Source: JAMQPK01 sp963782595 (GTDB taxonomy: Bacteria; Acidobacteriota; Vicinamibacteria; Vicinamibacterales; JAMQPK01). From it: a stretch of 64,000 bases of DNA. Numbering within the stretch: position 1 is the stretch's first letter; each line of letters starts with the position of its first letter. The DNA lies in the NCBI GenBank assembly GCA_963782595.1, contig CAWAKJ010000003.1, positions 124,001 through 188,000 of the forward strand, in the 5' to 3' direction. The position numbers and the translations under genes were made by a program. Below are positions 1-9,428 of the stretch, one piece after another. The notes beneath the pieces were generated by a model. It ran no database searches. It had not been told where the DNA came from and worked only from the letters and a program-made list of their open reading frames with translations.

Positions 1-689
1 TCCATCAGGAATAGACAGGCATCGGCCAGATCATCAACGTGCAGAAACTCGCGGCGCGGCGTGCCGCTCCCCCAGATGGTGACGTCAGTGCTGCCAGCCA
101 CCTTTGCATCGTGAAACTTACGGATGAGCGCAGGCAACACGTGGGAGCTCGTCAGGTCGAAGTTGTCGTTCGGCCCGTACAGATTGGTTGGCATCGCCGA
201 AATAAAGTCCCGTCCGTATTGCTTTCGGTACGACTGGCACAGCCTGATTCCCGCAATCTTGGCGATCGCGTAAGGCTCGTTCGTCGGCTCGAGCGGGCCC
301 GTCAACAATTCTTCCTCTCGCATCGGCTGGCGGCACCCTCGCGGGTAGATACAGGAGCTTCCAAGATACAAGAGCCGGCGCACATCATACAGGTGCGCTG
401 CATGCACGACCGTCGCATGAATCATCATGTTGTCGTACAGGAACTCCGCCGGCCTTGTGGAATTGGCCAGGATGCCGCCCACGGTTCCAGCGACAAGAAA
501 CACGTACTCTGGCCGGTTCGCGCGAAACCAGTAGTTCACCGCCGCTTGGTCTCTCAAGTCGAGTTGGTCGCGCGTGGCCGTGAGAATGTTCTTGTATCCG
601 TCGTCGCAAAGACGTCTGACGATCGCGGAACCAACCAATCCGCGGTGACCCGCGACGAAGATTCTATTGTTTCGACTTGGTTTGACCAT
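1..689 (-). CDS. fcl: GDP-L-fucose synthase, 3' end outside the window
   Basis: This NADPH-dependent epimerase/reductase makes GDP-L-fucose from GDP-4-keto-6-deoxymannose in the cytoplasm. Reading back from the ATG at 687-689 gives MVKPSRNNRIFVAGHRGLVG, with a Rossmann GxxGxxG, then GSSCIYP near residue 108 and the SDR catalytic pair in YAIAK, followed by NLYGPNDNFD and the strongly conserved GSGTPRREFLHVDDLA. About 229 residues are visible of a usual length near 310, so the C-terminal third lies left of position 1. No stop interrupts the frame. It is the last visible gene of the long minus-strand polysaccharide operon and follows the TylF-like gene after a 21-bp gap. Its partner GDP-mannose 4,6-dehydratase is not in the window. 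The family call is firm; GDP-fucose as the in vivo product is inferred from the family. Confidence 0.93.
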   Translation of the reverse strand, partial: MVKPSRNNRIFVAGHRGLVGSAIVRRLCDDGYKNILTATRDQLDLRDQAAVNYWFRANRPEYVFLVAGTVGGILANSTRPAEFLYDNMMIHATVVHAAHLYDVRRLLYLGSSCIYPRGCRQPMREEELLTGPLEPTNEPYAIAKIAGIRLCQSYRKQYGRDFISAMPTNLYGPNDNFDLTSSHVLPALIRKFHDAKVAGSTDVTIWGSGTPRREFLHVDDLADACLFLM

Positions 690-710
690 GCACTTCACAC
701 CCTGTGACGA

Positions 711-1547
711 CTATTTACGGCGCCAGAATGCGCCAGCTGTATCGATAAGCTCAATTGGTTCGGTAATGGAGTGTGTCCGGCGAAAATCGTGAACGGCACG
801 ACGACATGTATCCTCAATCAGGTTAAAGTCGTCCACGATGACGAATCCGCCAGGGGAAACCTTCCCATACAAGGCATCGAGCGCCTCCATGGTTGATTCG
901 TACATATCACCATCAAGGCGCAAAACGGCGATCTGATCGATAGGTGCGCCCGGCAGAGTATCTTTGAACCACCCTGCGAGAAACTGCACTTGTTCGTCGA
1001 GCAGTCGATATCGTTCGAAGTTCGCCTTCACCGTTTCAAGCGACACGGCGAGGTGCTCGTTGGCGAGATGCCACTGCGCTGCGCTGTCTTGAGGGTATTG
1101 GTTCAAATCAGGCGCGGGCAAGCCTTGAAACGAGTCAGCGAGCCATACAGTTCTCGTGGTGTCTTGATAAGCCGCGAGTACGGCACGCATGAAGATGCTT
1201 GCCCCTCCACGCCATACGCCTGTTTCGACAAGATCTCCGGGAACGCCGTCGCGAATGACGGTCTCAATGCAGGATTGAATATTGTTCAGACGCTTGCGCC
1301 CGATCATCGTTTCAGCTTCGGCGGGCCAGTCGAGTCCCTCTTCGCGCGCGTATGGGTCGAACCTCTCGCGTTTGACGGCTTCACCGCCCCAACGATGAAT
1401 GACGCGAGCGAGTGCAAGCTTGATGAGACGTCTCACGCCCGTGCTCTTGCTGTGAAACGGCACGTGTGCGCCCTCTCCCCATCGCAACAGTCGATCTTTC
1501 AGGAGCTCGAGGTAGAGCCGAGCGGCGGCGCCGTCATTCACCGGCAT
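711..1547 (-). CDS. TylF/MycF-type (macrocin O-methyltransferase) SAM methyltransferase
   Basis: The 278-residue protein carries the TylF-family core: LVETGVWRGGASIFMRA (SAM-binding region, about residues 100-116) and RLDGDMYESTMEALDALY followed by GGFVIVDDF, whose acidic residues bind the metal in this family. It probably O-methylates a sugar hydroxyl of the polysaccharide or its precursor. The frame is open up to 1868, but that would overlap the upstream WbsX gene by over 300 bp with low-quality residues. The ATG at 1545-1547 (MPVNDGAAARLYLELLKDRL) gives a 14-bp overlap and the usual family length. It is cotranscribed with its neighbours. The substrate cannot be told from sequence. Confidence 0.85.
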   Translation of the reverse strand: MPVNDGAAARLYLELLKDRLLRWGEGAHVPFHSKSTGVRRLIKLALARVIHRWGGEAVKRERFDPYAREEGLDWPAEAETMIGRKRLNNIQSCIETVIRDGVPGDLVETGVWRGGASIFMRAVLAAYQDTTRTVWLADSFQGLPAPDLNQYPQDSAAQWHLANEHLAVSLETVKANFERYRLLDEQVQFLAGWFKDTLPGAPIDQIAVLRLDGDMYESTMEALDALYGKVSPGGFVIVDDFNLIEDTCRRAVHDFRRTHSITEPIELIDTAGAFWRRK

Positions 1548-2715
1548 TCCGATCGGGTCCTCTTTCCGCTCGGACGACCAAAACGGCAGCGTATCCCGTG
1601 GCCTCATCGTTGGCTGGTTCAGCGCGTTCGGAAAGAGTGCGCAAAGGCTCATTTGCTGTCGCCAATTCTTCTCGAAGGACCTCGAGGTATCGCCGGCCGA
1701 ACAGCAAGTCTGGTTCCAGATGATTTCCCTCAGCCCACTCGTTCCACGACTTGATAAAAACGATTTGGTGAGCCGCCGGCTTGCGCGCGACCTGTTGTAG
1801 TGCGTCACGCAAATGTCCTCGGAACAGCTCAGGAGTGGAGCCTTGAAGAACAAGACCGCGCAGTCCACTCCGCGGCGAATTGTCCCAGTTTGGAATCACG
1901 CACGGGTAGACATTTGTCTGTTCACACTCAGGCAGGACGAAATGCTTAATGGCCTGTTCGTACGGGAAAACGAGTGCTGGTTGCTGCAGTAGTCGCCGAC
2001 GATAAAGGCGAAGTCTGGCCATCCAGACATTCGCATCGCATTGTCGTGCCAGGTGGATGACGTGGGGTATCGCGCCGTCGAATCCATTGGCCTCGGGCCG
2101 CCATGGCTCGTTCGCAACTCCAACAAAGAAGAGTCCAGGCAAACCTGATCGGACGGCCATGGAACGCCACAAATCCGTGAACTTCGCGGCATCCGGTAAG
2201 CCGGAGGGGTTGTAAATGAGGAACACCGGCTTGCCGTCTATCCGGACATAGCGTTTGTCGAGAAACGCCGGAAGGACAGTGTCGAAATGCCTGGCCGCAT
2301 CCTCGAGACCTGGGTAGCACTGCTCTACGAGCATGCGACTGGAAAGGCCGTGCCAGATGCCAGTCCAGCTTTCATTGGCCCAGCACAGACAAAACGGAAA
2401 GGCCGGAGTTCCTGACTGCAGTACTTCCTCGAATGGGCGCTGAAGGAGACGGCGCCCGTTGCCGAACCAGTAGTGGTAGTAGCAAAAGGCTTCAACGCCA
2501 TACTCTCGGGCCATTGCTGCCTGCGCATCGCGCGTTTCTGGTTGTCTCAGGTCGTAGAAACCCAGGTCGGCAGGCACATGAGGCTGATAATGGCCTCTGA
2601 ACAACGGGCGCGCCTTCGCGGCGTTCGTCCATTCTGTAAAACCCGGCCCCCACCACGTGTCGTTCTCAGGGATCGGGTGATACTGCGGAAGATAGAAGGC
2701 GATGGCTTTGATCAA
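1534..2715 (-). CDS. WbsX-like glycosyltransferase (GH99-like fold)
   Basis: The 393-residue protein begins IKAIAFYLPQYHPIPENDTW and continues WWGPGFTEWTNAAKARPLF and FCYYHYWFGNGRRLL, the N-terminal signature of the WbsX family (PF14307) found in O-antigen and rhamnan clusters. Later it has FCLCWANESWTGIWHG and IKSWNEWAEGNHLEPD, also family hallmarks. It probably adds or trims a sugar on the growing glycan. The start codon is TTG at 2713-2715, and the methyltransferase stop TGA sits inside it (TTGA), so translation is probably coupled. The family is confidently recognised; donor and acceptor are unknown. Confidence 0.88.
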   Translation of the reverse strand: MIKAIAFYLPQYHPIPENDTWWGPGFTEWTNAAKARPLFRGHYQPHVPADLGFYDLRQPETRDAQAAMAREYGVEAFCYYHYWFGNGRRLLQRPFEEVLQSGTPAFPFCLCWANESWTGIWHGLSSRMLVEQCYPGLEDAARHFDTVLPAFLDKRYVRIDGKPVFLIYNPSGLPDAAKFTDLWRSMAVRSGLPGLFFVGVANEPWRPEANGFDGAIPHVIHLARQCDANVWMARLRLYRRRLLQQPALVFPYEQAIKHFVLPECEQTNVYPCVIPNWDNSPRSGLRGLVLQGSTPELFRGHLRDALQQVARKPAAHQIVFIKSWNEWAEGNHLEPDLLFGRRYLEVLREELATANEPLRTLSERAEPANDEATGYAAVLVVRAERGPDRNAGE

Positions 2716-3758
2716 TGTGGTTTATGCAGGTAAAAACACGCGGAATCACCCTCACCACGGTCGTTCAGGTCCTTTGCCATTCGCCTGAACGCGTCGATCT
2801 CTTTTTCGTCAAAAATTGATTCGGTTGGATTCACAGAATATGAACGGCGATCTTTCAGCGGGATATCTCTCGTGTACTGCTCGCTCGCCCAGAACTGAAA
2901 TTCATCGGAATCACAGAGAACCTCAGCCACCCGTAATCCGGCCTGCTCGGCCAAAATCCGAACGCTCTCAAAGGAGTGCAGGAACAGGTGTCTCGGAGCA
3001 TCGAGTTGACCCCAACAGGCGCCGTATTTTCTGTAGGCGAAGGAAGAGACGACCGGAATGCGAATGACAGCATAGCGATCGGACCGGAGAAGTGTGGACA
3101 CGTGCTGAAGGATCTCGGCTGGATCCGGCACATGTTCGAACGTGTGGTGGAGCATGATCAAGTCGAATTGCCCTTCCACCTCATAGAGTGACTGCTTCAA
3201 GATCGAAAAGCCTGAAGCGTAGCGCACCGACTTCTCTATGAACGGATCCACACCAGTAAGGTTCGAGAAGCCATCGTTGTAGAGGCGCATGAGCAATGCG
3301 CCGCCACCACAGCCTACATCCAGAATCGAGGAAGAGAAGGTCACTCCGGCTCTCTTCAGCCAGACGTAGTAGTCGGGGCGTCCAAAAATACCTGCTGTGG
3401 GACGTCCGAGGGTCATGACAAGGAGCCGACCGAACAGTCCTCGATCGAGGAGACAGTACCTTGCCCTCTGATGCCACAGTCGCGCTCTCAGGCCGGTGGC
3501 TGCAGCCATGGCTGGCGGCGCCGGATAATAATCGGCCGGATAGTATCGGGAGAGCTCCGGTGGACAATCCACGAGCCACACGCAACCGCAGTGGCTGCAT
3601 TCCGCGTACAGAAACTCATCCCTGAGACCAAACATCATTTCGCGAGCAACGAACGTCTTGTTGCGTGAAACAGTCATGCACACGGGGCAGCAGTGGTTCT
3701 GCACTTCGGCAGTGACGGGTCCGAGAGAATCACCTCTAAAGAGTGGCGAAGAACTCAT
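2712..3758 (-). CDS. Class I SAM methyltransferase with N-terminal zinc-ribbon-like segment
   Basis: From ATG 3756-3758 the protein is 348 residues. Near residue 20 it has CCPVC and about 40 residues later CSHCGC, a four-cysteine zinc-ribbon arrangement common in C-methyltransferases of deoxysugar and polysaccharide clusters. The SAM fold follows: ILDVGCGGGALLMRL (motif I), then FDLIMLHHTFEHVPDP and DAPRHLFLHS. The frame stays open to 3968, but the extra residues overlap the upstream glycosyltransferase by more than 230 bp and look random. The chosen start overlaps it by 23 bp. The role is methylation of a sugar or lipid-linked intermediate; the acceptor is unknown. Confidence 0.82.
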   Translation of the reverse strand: MSSSPLFRGDSLGPVTAEVQNHCCPVCMTVSRNKTFVAREMMFGLRDEFLYAECSHCGCVWLVDCPPELSRYYPADYYPAPPAMAAATGLRARLWHQRARYCLLDRGLFGRLLVMTLGRPTAGIFGRPDYYVWLKRAGVTFSSSILDVGCGGGALLMRLYNDGFSNLTGVDPFIEKSVRYASGFSILKQSLYEVEGQFDLIMLHHTFEHVPDPAEILQHVSTLLRSDRYAVIRIPVVSSFAYRKYGACWGQLDAPRHLFLHSFESVRILAEQAGLRVAEVLCDSDEFQFWASEQYTRDIPLKDRRSYSVNPTESIFDEKEIDAFRRMAKDLNDRGEGDSACFYLHKPH

Positions 3759-4854
3759 GGAGCTGATTCGCGTATCGCGCGATGTTGTAATGCGACTCGC
3801 AGAGCCTGCGCCCTCTCTCTCCCATCTCTCGCGCTCGTTCGGGATTCCGAACGAACGAGTCCATGGCCTCAGCCAGCGCCACGGGATCGTCTGGCGGAAC
3901 GAACACACCGCAGCCCGCTGCTTCCACGTCGACTTCGGTTGGGAGAGCCCCAGTGCGCGTGACGACAACCGGCCTGGCGAGAGCCATCGCCTCGAGGAGA
4001 TTTGTCATGCCGACAGCCGTGTATTCGCGTGTATCGCGCTTCAGAATAATGAGAGAGGCAATGCAGCGACGATACTGATCGAATCGGAGCTCGTCATGCG
4101 TGATGCCCGTAGACCAGTGCGAACTTGTCGTCAGCGCCACATTGTCCGGCCATGACAGCTCTCGAGGAAGCGTTCGTGCGATGACGTGAATCCTGCGTGT
4201 CGTGAGAGAGGCAGCCGCACTCAAGGTGTGGTGATCGCGGTGCGTGACACCACAGGACAGAAACCATTCCGGTTGATACGGCTGAACAGGAAAAGAGTCC
4301 AGGTCAGCGCCCCATCCGAGGTGAGCGACCTTCGCTTTTGGCGCCAATATTCTGGCCTGCGCCGCTGCAGCCGCAGTCAGGGCGATCACGCCATCATGAC
4401 CGCGACCGATGTTCAGCGGCTCGCGCGCGAACAGGAGCGAGACAACCCGGCCGCGGATTGCTCCGACCGACCGCAGGAAGGGAAGCCAGTAGAGTACGTT
4501 GTGGCCGCAGTAGACGATACCGTCTCCCAGCCACGAGCGGACCAAAGACAGCCATCTCAGGTCGCGCGGCAGAGGATTGGAATGCAGATAGAAGTCGAGC
4601 AGCGGCTCGGCCAGAGCGACTTCGTAGCCCTTCTTGACGAGTTCCAGGCATCCCCACAGGTGATGGGAGGGCAACATCCCGGACTTGATGCTCTCCAGGA
4701 TGGCCGCTCCTCCGTACGAATTGACGTACAGGACTCTGCGGATTGGGCGTACATCCGCGGGCGACAGGAACGTGACCCCCCGCTCCCTGTGCTCGATGAT
4801 GCCCTCGAGGACAGGAGCACGATACTTCTCCGAGAAGTTCGCGGCTTTTACCAT
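3736..4854 (-). CDS. Glycosyltransferase, GT4/GT1 (GT-B) fold
   Basis: The 372-residue protein has the C-terminal nucleotide-sugar region typical of GT4 enzymes: TNLLEAMALARPVVVTRTGA followed by CGVFVPPDDPVALAEAM and FVRNPERAREMGERGR. The N-terminal half is weakly conserved, as is usual for the acceptor domain. It is cytoplasmic, with no signal peptide or membrane segment seen. The ATG at 4852-4854 overlaps the stop of the upstream GT2 gene by 7 bp. It presumably adds one sugar of the repeat unit; linkage and sugar cannot be assigned. Confidence 0.82.
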   Translation of the reverse strand: MVKAANFSEKYRAPVLEGIIEHRERGVTFLSPADVRPIRRVLYVNSYGGAAILESIKSGMLPSHHLWGCLELVKKGYEVALAEPLLDFYLHSNPLPRDLRWLSLVRSWLGDGIVYCGHNVLYWLPFLRSVGAIRGRVVSLLFAREPLNIGRGHDGVIALTAAAAAQARILAPKAKVAHLGWGADLDSFPVQPYQPEWFLSCGVTHRDHHTLSAAASLTTRRIHVIARTLPRELSWPDNVALTTSSHWSTGITHDELRFDQYRRCIASLIILKRDTREYTAVGMTNLLEAMALARPVVVTRTGALPTEVDVEAAGCGVFVPPDDPVALAEAMDSFVRNPERAREMGERGRRLCESHYNIARYANQLHEFFATL

Positions 4855-5852
4855 CCTGCGGTGCGTAGAGCGTGCTCGAACGCGCGCACGACCAGTCGCG
4901 AGCGGTGTCCCTGGGTAGCTTTTAAGAGAAAGTGCGCTGCCTTGTCGAACATTGAGCGTGGGTCAAGAAGCTCTCCGCGTGATGTTCCCGTGAGCGCTGC
5001 GACAGCGTTCCAGTCCTTGTCCCAGATGTCGATTTTGCGAAAGTGCTTCGGGCCGTGTTGTTGCAGCATGTGGACCACCTCCCGGTCCCACCATGTGAGG
5101 GGCTCGCTGCTCACGGCCTGGAAATCAATACCGAGGCGACGATAGCCGTCCAGCCACTCCGGTTTTATCGGGTGAATCTCGCTCTTGTCCCAACTACCGT
5201 ACATGTGGCGATACTCGCGGAAGATCTGCAGCGGGCTCTTCTTCTGATTGGCCACGTGTTCCCACGCCTGATACCAGCGATGCTTGCTGACCATGCGCTC
5301 CCACGCCACGTATTGGAAATGCAGCACGACGACGTCTTCGAGGTCGATGGTCGGTGCGCCCGGTGGGTTCGGGACGCGCGGGCTGTGAATCCTTTTTCCG
5401 TGATGGTCGGAACCGTCATCAACAAATCCAAAGCCCCTGCGCCCTGGAGGAATCCATGCGTGCTCAAATCCGGGAAGAATATTCACCCACCGAAACCGGA
5501 CGATGGTTCCCGGTTCTACGTTGTCGAGCTGACGCCACTCGTCGCTTGTCGCGAAATTCGCCGAGATCGTTTCGTCGGCGTCCAGGCCGATCAGAATCCG
5601 CCTGCCAGAGATTTGTCTTGCTCTGTTGAGCAAGAGCCGCTGGCGATGGCTCTCATCAAAAGTTGGCGATTCGTTGATCACGACGTTCACCCCGGGCGTC
5701 TGCTGCAGCGCTTGCAGCGTGCCGTCGGTGGACCCTTGGTCTGCGACGATGACATCCGTTGACCACTGTTTTGCTGCCGCCAGGAACTGCTTGATGATCC
5801 ACGCTTCATTGCGAACAGGTGTCACGCAGATACGATGGCAATGTGCGTTCAC
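4848..5852 (-). CDS. GT2-like glycosyltransferase, copy A of a duplicated pair
   Basis: The 334-residue protein starts with GTG at 5850-5852. CVTPVRNEAWIIKQFLAAAK, VIVADQGSTDGT and IGLDADETIS are the N-terminal beta-strand, nucleotide loop and DxD-type metal site of a GT-A enzyme. It is about 90% identical to the protein at 6788-7792: by eye about 33 differences over 334 aligned residues, no gaps. Its GTG overlaps the stop of the FkbM gene (GTGA). The long C-terminal part (WERMVSKHRWYQAWEHVANQ) is conserved in both copies, so both are probably under selection. The sugar is unknown. Confidence 0.85.
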   Translation of the reverse strand: MNAHCHRICVTPVRNEAWIIKQFLAAAKQWSTDVIVADQGSTDGTLQALQQTPGVNVVINESPTFDESHRQRLLLNRARQISGRRILIGLDADETISANFATSDEWRQLDNVEPGTIVRFRWVNILPGFEHAWIPPGRRGFGFVDDGSDHHGKRIHSPRVPNPPGAPTIDLEDVVVLHFQYVAWERMVSKHRWYQAWEHVANQKKSPLQIFREYRHMYGSWDKSEIHPIKPEWLDGYRRLGIDFQAVSSEPLTWWDREVVHMLQQHGPKHFRKIDIWDKDWNAVAALTGTSRGELLDPRSMFDKAAHFLLKATQGHRSRLVVRAFEHALRTAGW

Positions 5853-6758
5853 GGCGTAGCGCGCCCCGTCTTCTCGACGCCCGCCAGACGCGCATGAGTG
5901 TCATACCAACCGGGAACCGTTGCCCCGTTGACTCGTTCCAGGAGATGTTTGACGCCTCGGCGCACACGCGAGGCTCCCCGAAACTGCCATCGATACAGTG
6001 TGCCGTCGTCGCCTAGCAGGCGGTAGCCCAGGTAAATGGGTCGGTACCTGCGAAGAATGTCTCGACGAGATCTCCACTTGCCGCCGAGTTCAGCCCCGAA
6101 TAAACCTGATGAGCCAGGCTCGAAACTGTGCGCAACGTAGTCGCCCTCCCCGGCTGGTTGCGGCGGTGACTGATGGTTGGGGATGTCCATCTGCTCGATG
6201 GCCTGAAAGCGGTCGTACCCAAGGCTGGCCAGGAGGTCGATTTCGCCTTTGATTCCTGCAAAACTGGTCTTGTCAGACTCGATTGAGATGTAGTCGGGGC
6301 GCTCGCTGAAAGTTCTTCAAGGCATTGAGGCACACCGTATCGCAACCTTCGATGTCGATCTTCATGTAATGAGGGATGCCGTTCTCCTGCAACACCGCAG
6401 CAAAATCGATCACATCAACCTCGATGGTGGTGACCGATGTTCCCGATCTCTCGTTGCGGTCCGCCCACGTTCCTCGAACCGTGCCCCAGGCGGAACCACT
6501 TTGATTGCGATAGAAACGAATGCTTGACTGGCCGGATTCAAGAAACGAAGGCTCAACGACCGCCCCTTCAACTATTTTCAAGCGCCCTTCGCGGACAAAG
6601 TCGTGGAAGCGGCTGCGGCACTGCTGCACGAGTTCTGGATTCGCTTCGAGGGCCACCACGCGAAATCCCTTCCGGAGGTAGAAATCTGTATCTTCGCCAC
6701 AGTGCAAGCCCACGTCATAAATCAGGTCGTGGTATTTCGGTGTCTTGAGCTTTTCCAT
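5849..6758 (-). pseudogene. FkbM-family methyltransferase, interrupted by a +1 frameshift
   Basis: The first frame (6758 to 6273) encodes MEKLKTPKYHDLIYDVGLHC with FYLRKGFRVVALEANPELV and MKIDIEGCD, the FkbM fold. It then runs into a stop after ALKNFQRAPRLHL. One base later in register, the other frame continues as SERPDYISIESDK and GEIDLLASLGYDRFQAIEQM, exactly what FkbM proteins have, down to the stop at 5849. The switch is at 6308-6312, where TTTC is read and TTC is expected. The total of 910 bp is 3n+1, consistent with one extra base. As given, the product would be truncated at 161 residues. It lies between the two GT2 copies. Whether this is sequence error or a true mutation cannot be decided here. 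Confidence 0.85.
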
Positions 6759-6787
6759 GTGTTACGCCGACGGCGCGATCGCGGCTT

Positions 6788-7792
6788 TCACCATCCTGCT
6801 GTGCGCAGCGCGCGCTCGAACGCGCGCACGACCAGGCGCGAGCGGTGTCCCTGGGTAGCCTTCAAGAGACGGTGCGCCGCTTTGTCGAACATTGAGCGTG
6901 GGTCAAGAAGCTCTCCGGGTGATGTTCCGGTGAGCGCTGCGACAGCGTTCCAGTCCTTGTCCCAGATGTCGATTTTGCGAAAAAGCTCCGGGCCGTGTTG
7001 TTGCAGCATGTGGACCACGTCCCGGTCCCACCATGTGACGGGCTCGCTGCTCACACCCTGGAAATCAATACCGAGGCATCGATAGCCGTCCAGCCATTCC
7101 GGTTTTATCGGGTGAATCTCACTCTTGTCCCAACGACCGTACATGTGGCCATAGTCGCGGAAGATCTGCAGCGGGCCCTTCTTCTGGTTGGCCACGTGTT
7201 CCCACGCCTGATACCAGCGATGCTTGCTGACCATGCGCTCCCATGCCACGTATTGAAAATGCAGCACGACGACGTCGTCGAGGTCGATGGTAGGTGCGCC
7301 CGGTGGGTGGGGAACGCGTGGGCTGTGAATCCTTTTTCCGTGATGGTCGGAACCGTCATCCACAAATGCAAAGCCTATCCGCTCTGGAGGAATCCATGCG
7401 CGTTCGAATCCGGGAAGAATGTTCACCCAGCGAAACCGGATGATTGTTCCCGGTTTTACGTTGTCGAGCCGACGCCACTCCTCACTTGTCGCGAAGTTCG
7501 CCGAGATCGTTTCGTCGGCATCCAGGCCGATCAGAATGCGCCTGCCGGAGACTTGCCTGGCGCGGTCGAGCAGGAGTCGCTGGCGATGGCTTTCATCATA
7601 AGTCGGAGATTCGTTGATCACGACGTCCACCGCGGGCGTCTGCTGCAGCGCTTGCAGCGTGCCATCGGTAGACCCTTGGTCTGCGACGATGATATCGGTT
7701 GACCACTGCTTCGCAGCCGCCAGGAACTGCTTGATGATCCACGCCTCGTTACGAACAGGCGTAACGCAAATACGATGGCTGGGTTCGTTCAC
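6788..7792 (-). CDS. GT2-like glycosyltransferase, copy B of a duplicated pair
   Basis: This is the paralogue of the protein at 4848-5852, with the same 334-residue length when started at GTG 7790-7792 (MNEPSHRICVTPVRNEAWII). An in-frame ATG lies 12 bp upstream (7802-7804), but the GTG aligns with copy A and has AGGA 11 bases before it. It shows the same nucleotide-binding loop and DADET metal motif. Substitutions are scattered and mostly conservative (D/E, I/V, K/R), so both copies seem to have stayed functional since duplication. It may transfer the same sugar to a different acceptor, or simply be redundant. Confidence 0.84.
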   Translation of the reverse strand: MNEPSHRICVTPVRNEAWIIKQFLAAAKQWSTDIIVADQGSTDGTLQALQQTPAVDVVINESPTYDESHRQRLLLDRARQVSGRRILIGLDADETISANFATSEEWRRLDNVKPGTIIRFRWVNILPGFERAWIPPERIGFAFVDDGSDHHGKRIHSPRVPHPPGAPTIDLDDVVVLHFQYVAWERMVSKHRWYQAWEHVANQKKGPLQIFRDYGHMYGRWDKSEIHPIKPEWLDGYRCLGIDFQGVSSEPVTWWDRDVVHMLQQHGPELFRKIDIWDKDWNAVAALTGTSPGELLDPRSMFDKAAHRLLKATQGHRSRLVVRAFERALRTAGW

Positions 7793-7845
7793 GGTATGGC
7801 ACATCCTGGATGTAAGGGGGGTTCAGCCAGTGGCTCGTCCATGAG

Positions 7846-9397
7846 CTATCCCGACGGCGCGAGCGCGACGCGCAGCGCGGATCGCAGTGCCCGGAACTCG
7901 AATCGTCCTCCTGGTAACGTTATCCAGAGAGCGGGAAACACAAGCGTCGTGATCGACAGCCCGGCGACGAGACTGACGAACCCGGCAGTCATGGGGACTG
8001 CGGCTCGAAAGGCGAAGAGCCCAATCGCCAGAAGCATGCTCGAGGCGAAAGGCCGGGCAAGCGCGCCGAGGAAAGAGCCGATTGTGACTGGAGAGTTCCT
8101 CACCGACACGTATAAGAACGGCGCAAACATGACTAGAGTGGTCGCGACGTCTCCGATCGCGACCCCAACGGGGCCCCACCGCAGGCCGAGCAGCATGAGC
8201 AACGCCTTCAGCATGCTGTAGGCAACGGCGAGCGTGAGCAATTCTCGGGATCGCCCACTGCTTACGAGCACGAACCCAATCATGGAAAACACCGACTGAA
8301 ATATTCCGCCCACGCCGAAGATGCGGATGAAGGTGGCGGCGCCCTGCCACTGGTTTCCAAGGACAACCGCAGCGACTTCCTCGGCATACACGGCCAAAAA
8401 CACGCCCAGGGGCATGCTGGCTGTCGCCACGATCGACGCGATGCGCAAGAAGAGAGCGCGGTATCGATCGCGGTCGCCCTGCAGCATGCTGAGGCCAGGC
8501 AGCGACACCTGGTACAGAGGTCCCATGAGCTGGCTCATCGGGGTGACGACGAGTTGGTACGACTGCCTGTACATGGCGACCGTTCCGGCATCCCGAAACC
8601 TTCCGAGCAGAAAACGGTCCAGGCTATTCGAGAACGCTCCGAGAATATAGGTTCCCGTCAACCCTGATCCAAATGCCAAAAAGCCTCTAACGGTCGTGTC
8701 TCGTCGCGGCCACCCCGGAATCCATGGGCAGAGAGCCCACGCTCCTATGAGGATCAATGCGCTCCGGGAGATTTCGCGCCAGACCAGCGCCCAGTAGCCG
8801 AATCCCGCGCGCGCAAGGAACACCGCCAAGGAGCGAACTGACCACGAACGCGACCAGGCTCATGGCGGACTTCGGCCCAAGGCGCATCTGCCGACCGAGC
8901 AGTGCTTGGTGTTGCACTGACAGTCCGCCGAGGAGGAAGGTGGAAGAGATCGCCATGGTCATCGACGTCACACGCGGCTCTTGGAAGTAGAACGCGACGA
9001 GCGGCGACAAGGCGCAGATGACAACCGCTATCAGCGAACCGGCAGCGGTGTTGATCCAGAAGAGATTCGACACTTCGTCGTGGGTGATTCGCTCACGCTG
9101 GATGGTTGCCGTCGAGAGACCCAGGTCGCGGAACTGGTCCGCAACTGCCGTCACGGCGGTGACCATCATGAAAAGGCCGAACGCCTCGGGCGAGATCAAC
9201 CGGGCGAGTATCGCGGTCGTACCCAGCCGGAACACGAACTCTCCGCCGCCGGTGAGAAGGACATAGCTAAATCCGCGCACGGATTTGCGCCGAAGGTTCC
9301 GCCGCGTCTCTTCTGTCTCCGAGAAGCACTCGAAATCAGCGGAACCCTTGAGACGGGAAGCCCACTTAGTCAGGAAAGGTAGTGACAGCAAGGTCAA
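7846..9397 (-). pseudogene. Wzx/WzxC-type polysaccharide flippase, interrupted by a +1 frameshift
   Basis: The N-terminal half is in one frame (RRKSVRGFSYVLLTGGGEFV, then LARLISPEAFGLFMMVTAVT) and the C-terminal half in another (AVFLARAGFGYWALVWREIS, then SNSLDRFLLGRFRDAGTVAM). Together they are a WzxC/RfbX flippase that moves the undecaprenyl-linked repeat unit across the inner membrane, with many hydrophobic helices. The frames join at 8826-8834, where SSLL should run straight into AVFLARAG; one base is extra. No ATG lies near the expected N-terminus. TTG at 9395-9397 or 9389-9391 is possible, so the start is uncertain. This is the only flippase candidate of the cluster, which makes genuine inactivation costly and sequence error more likely. 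Confidence 0.8.
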
Positions 9398-9428
9398 ATC
9401 GTCGGAATGGAAATCTGTGGTGCAGTCG

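Noticed and set aside
39..707. A plus-strand open frame of 222 codons at the window start
   Set aside because: The opposite strand encodes GDP-L-fucose synthase with all its motifs across this range.
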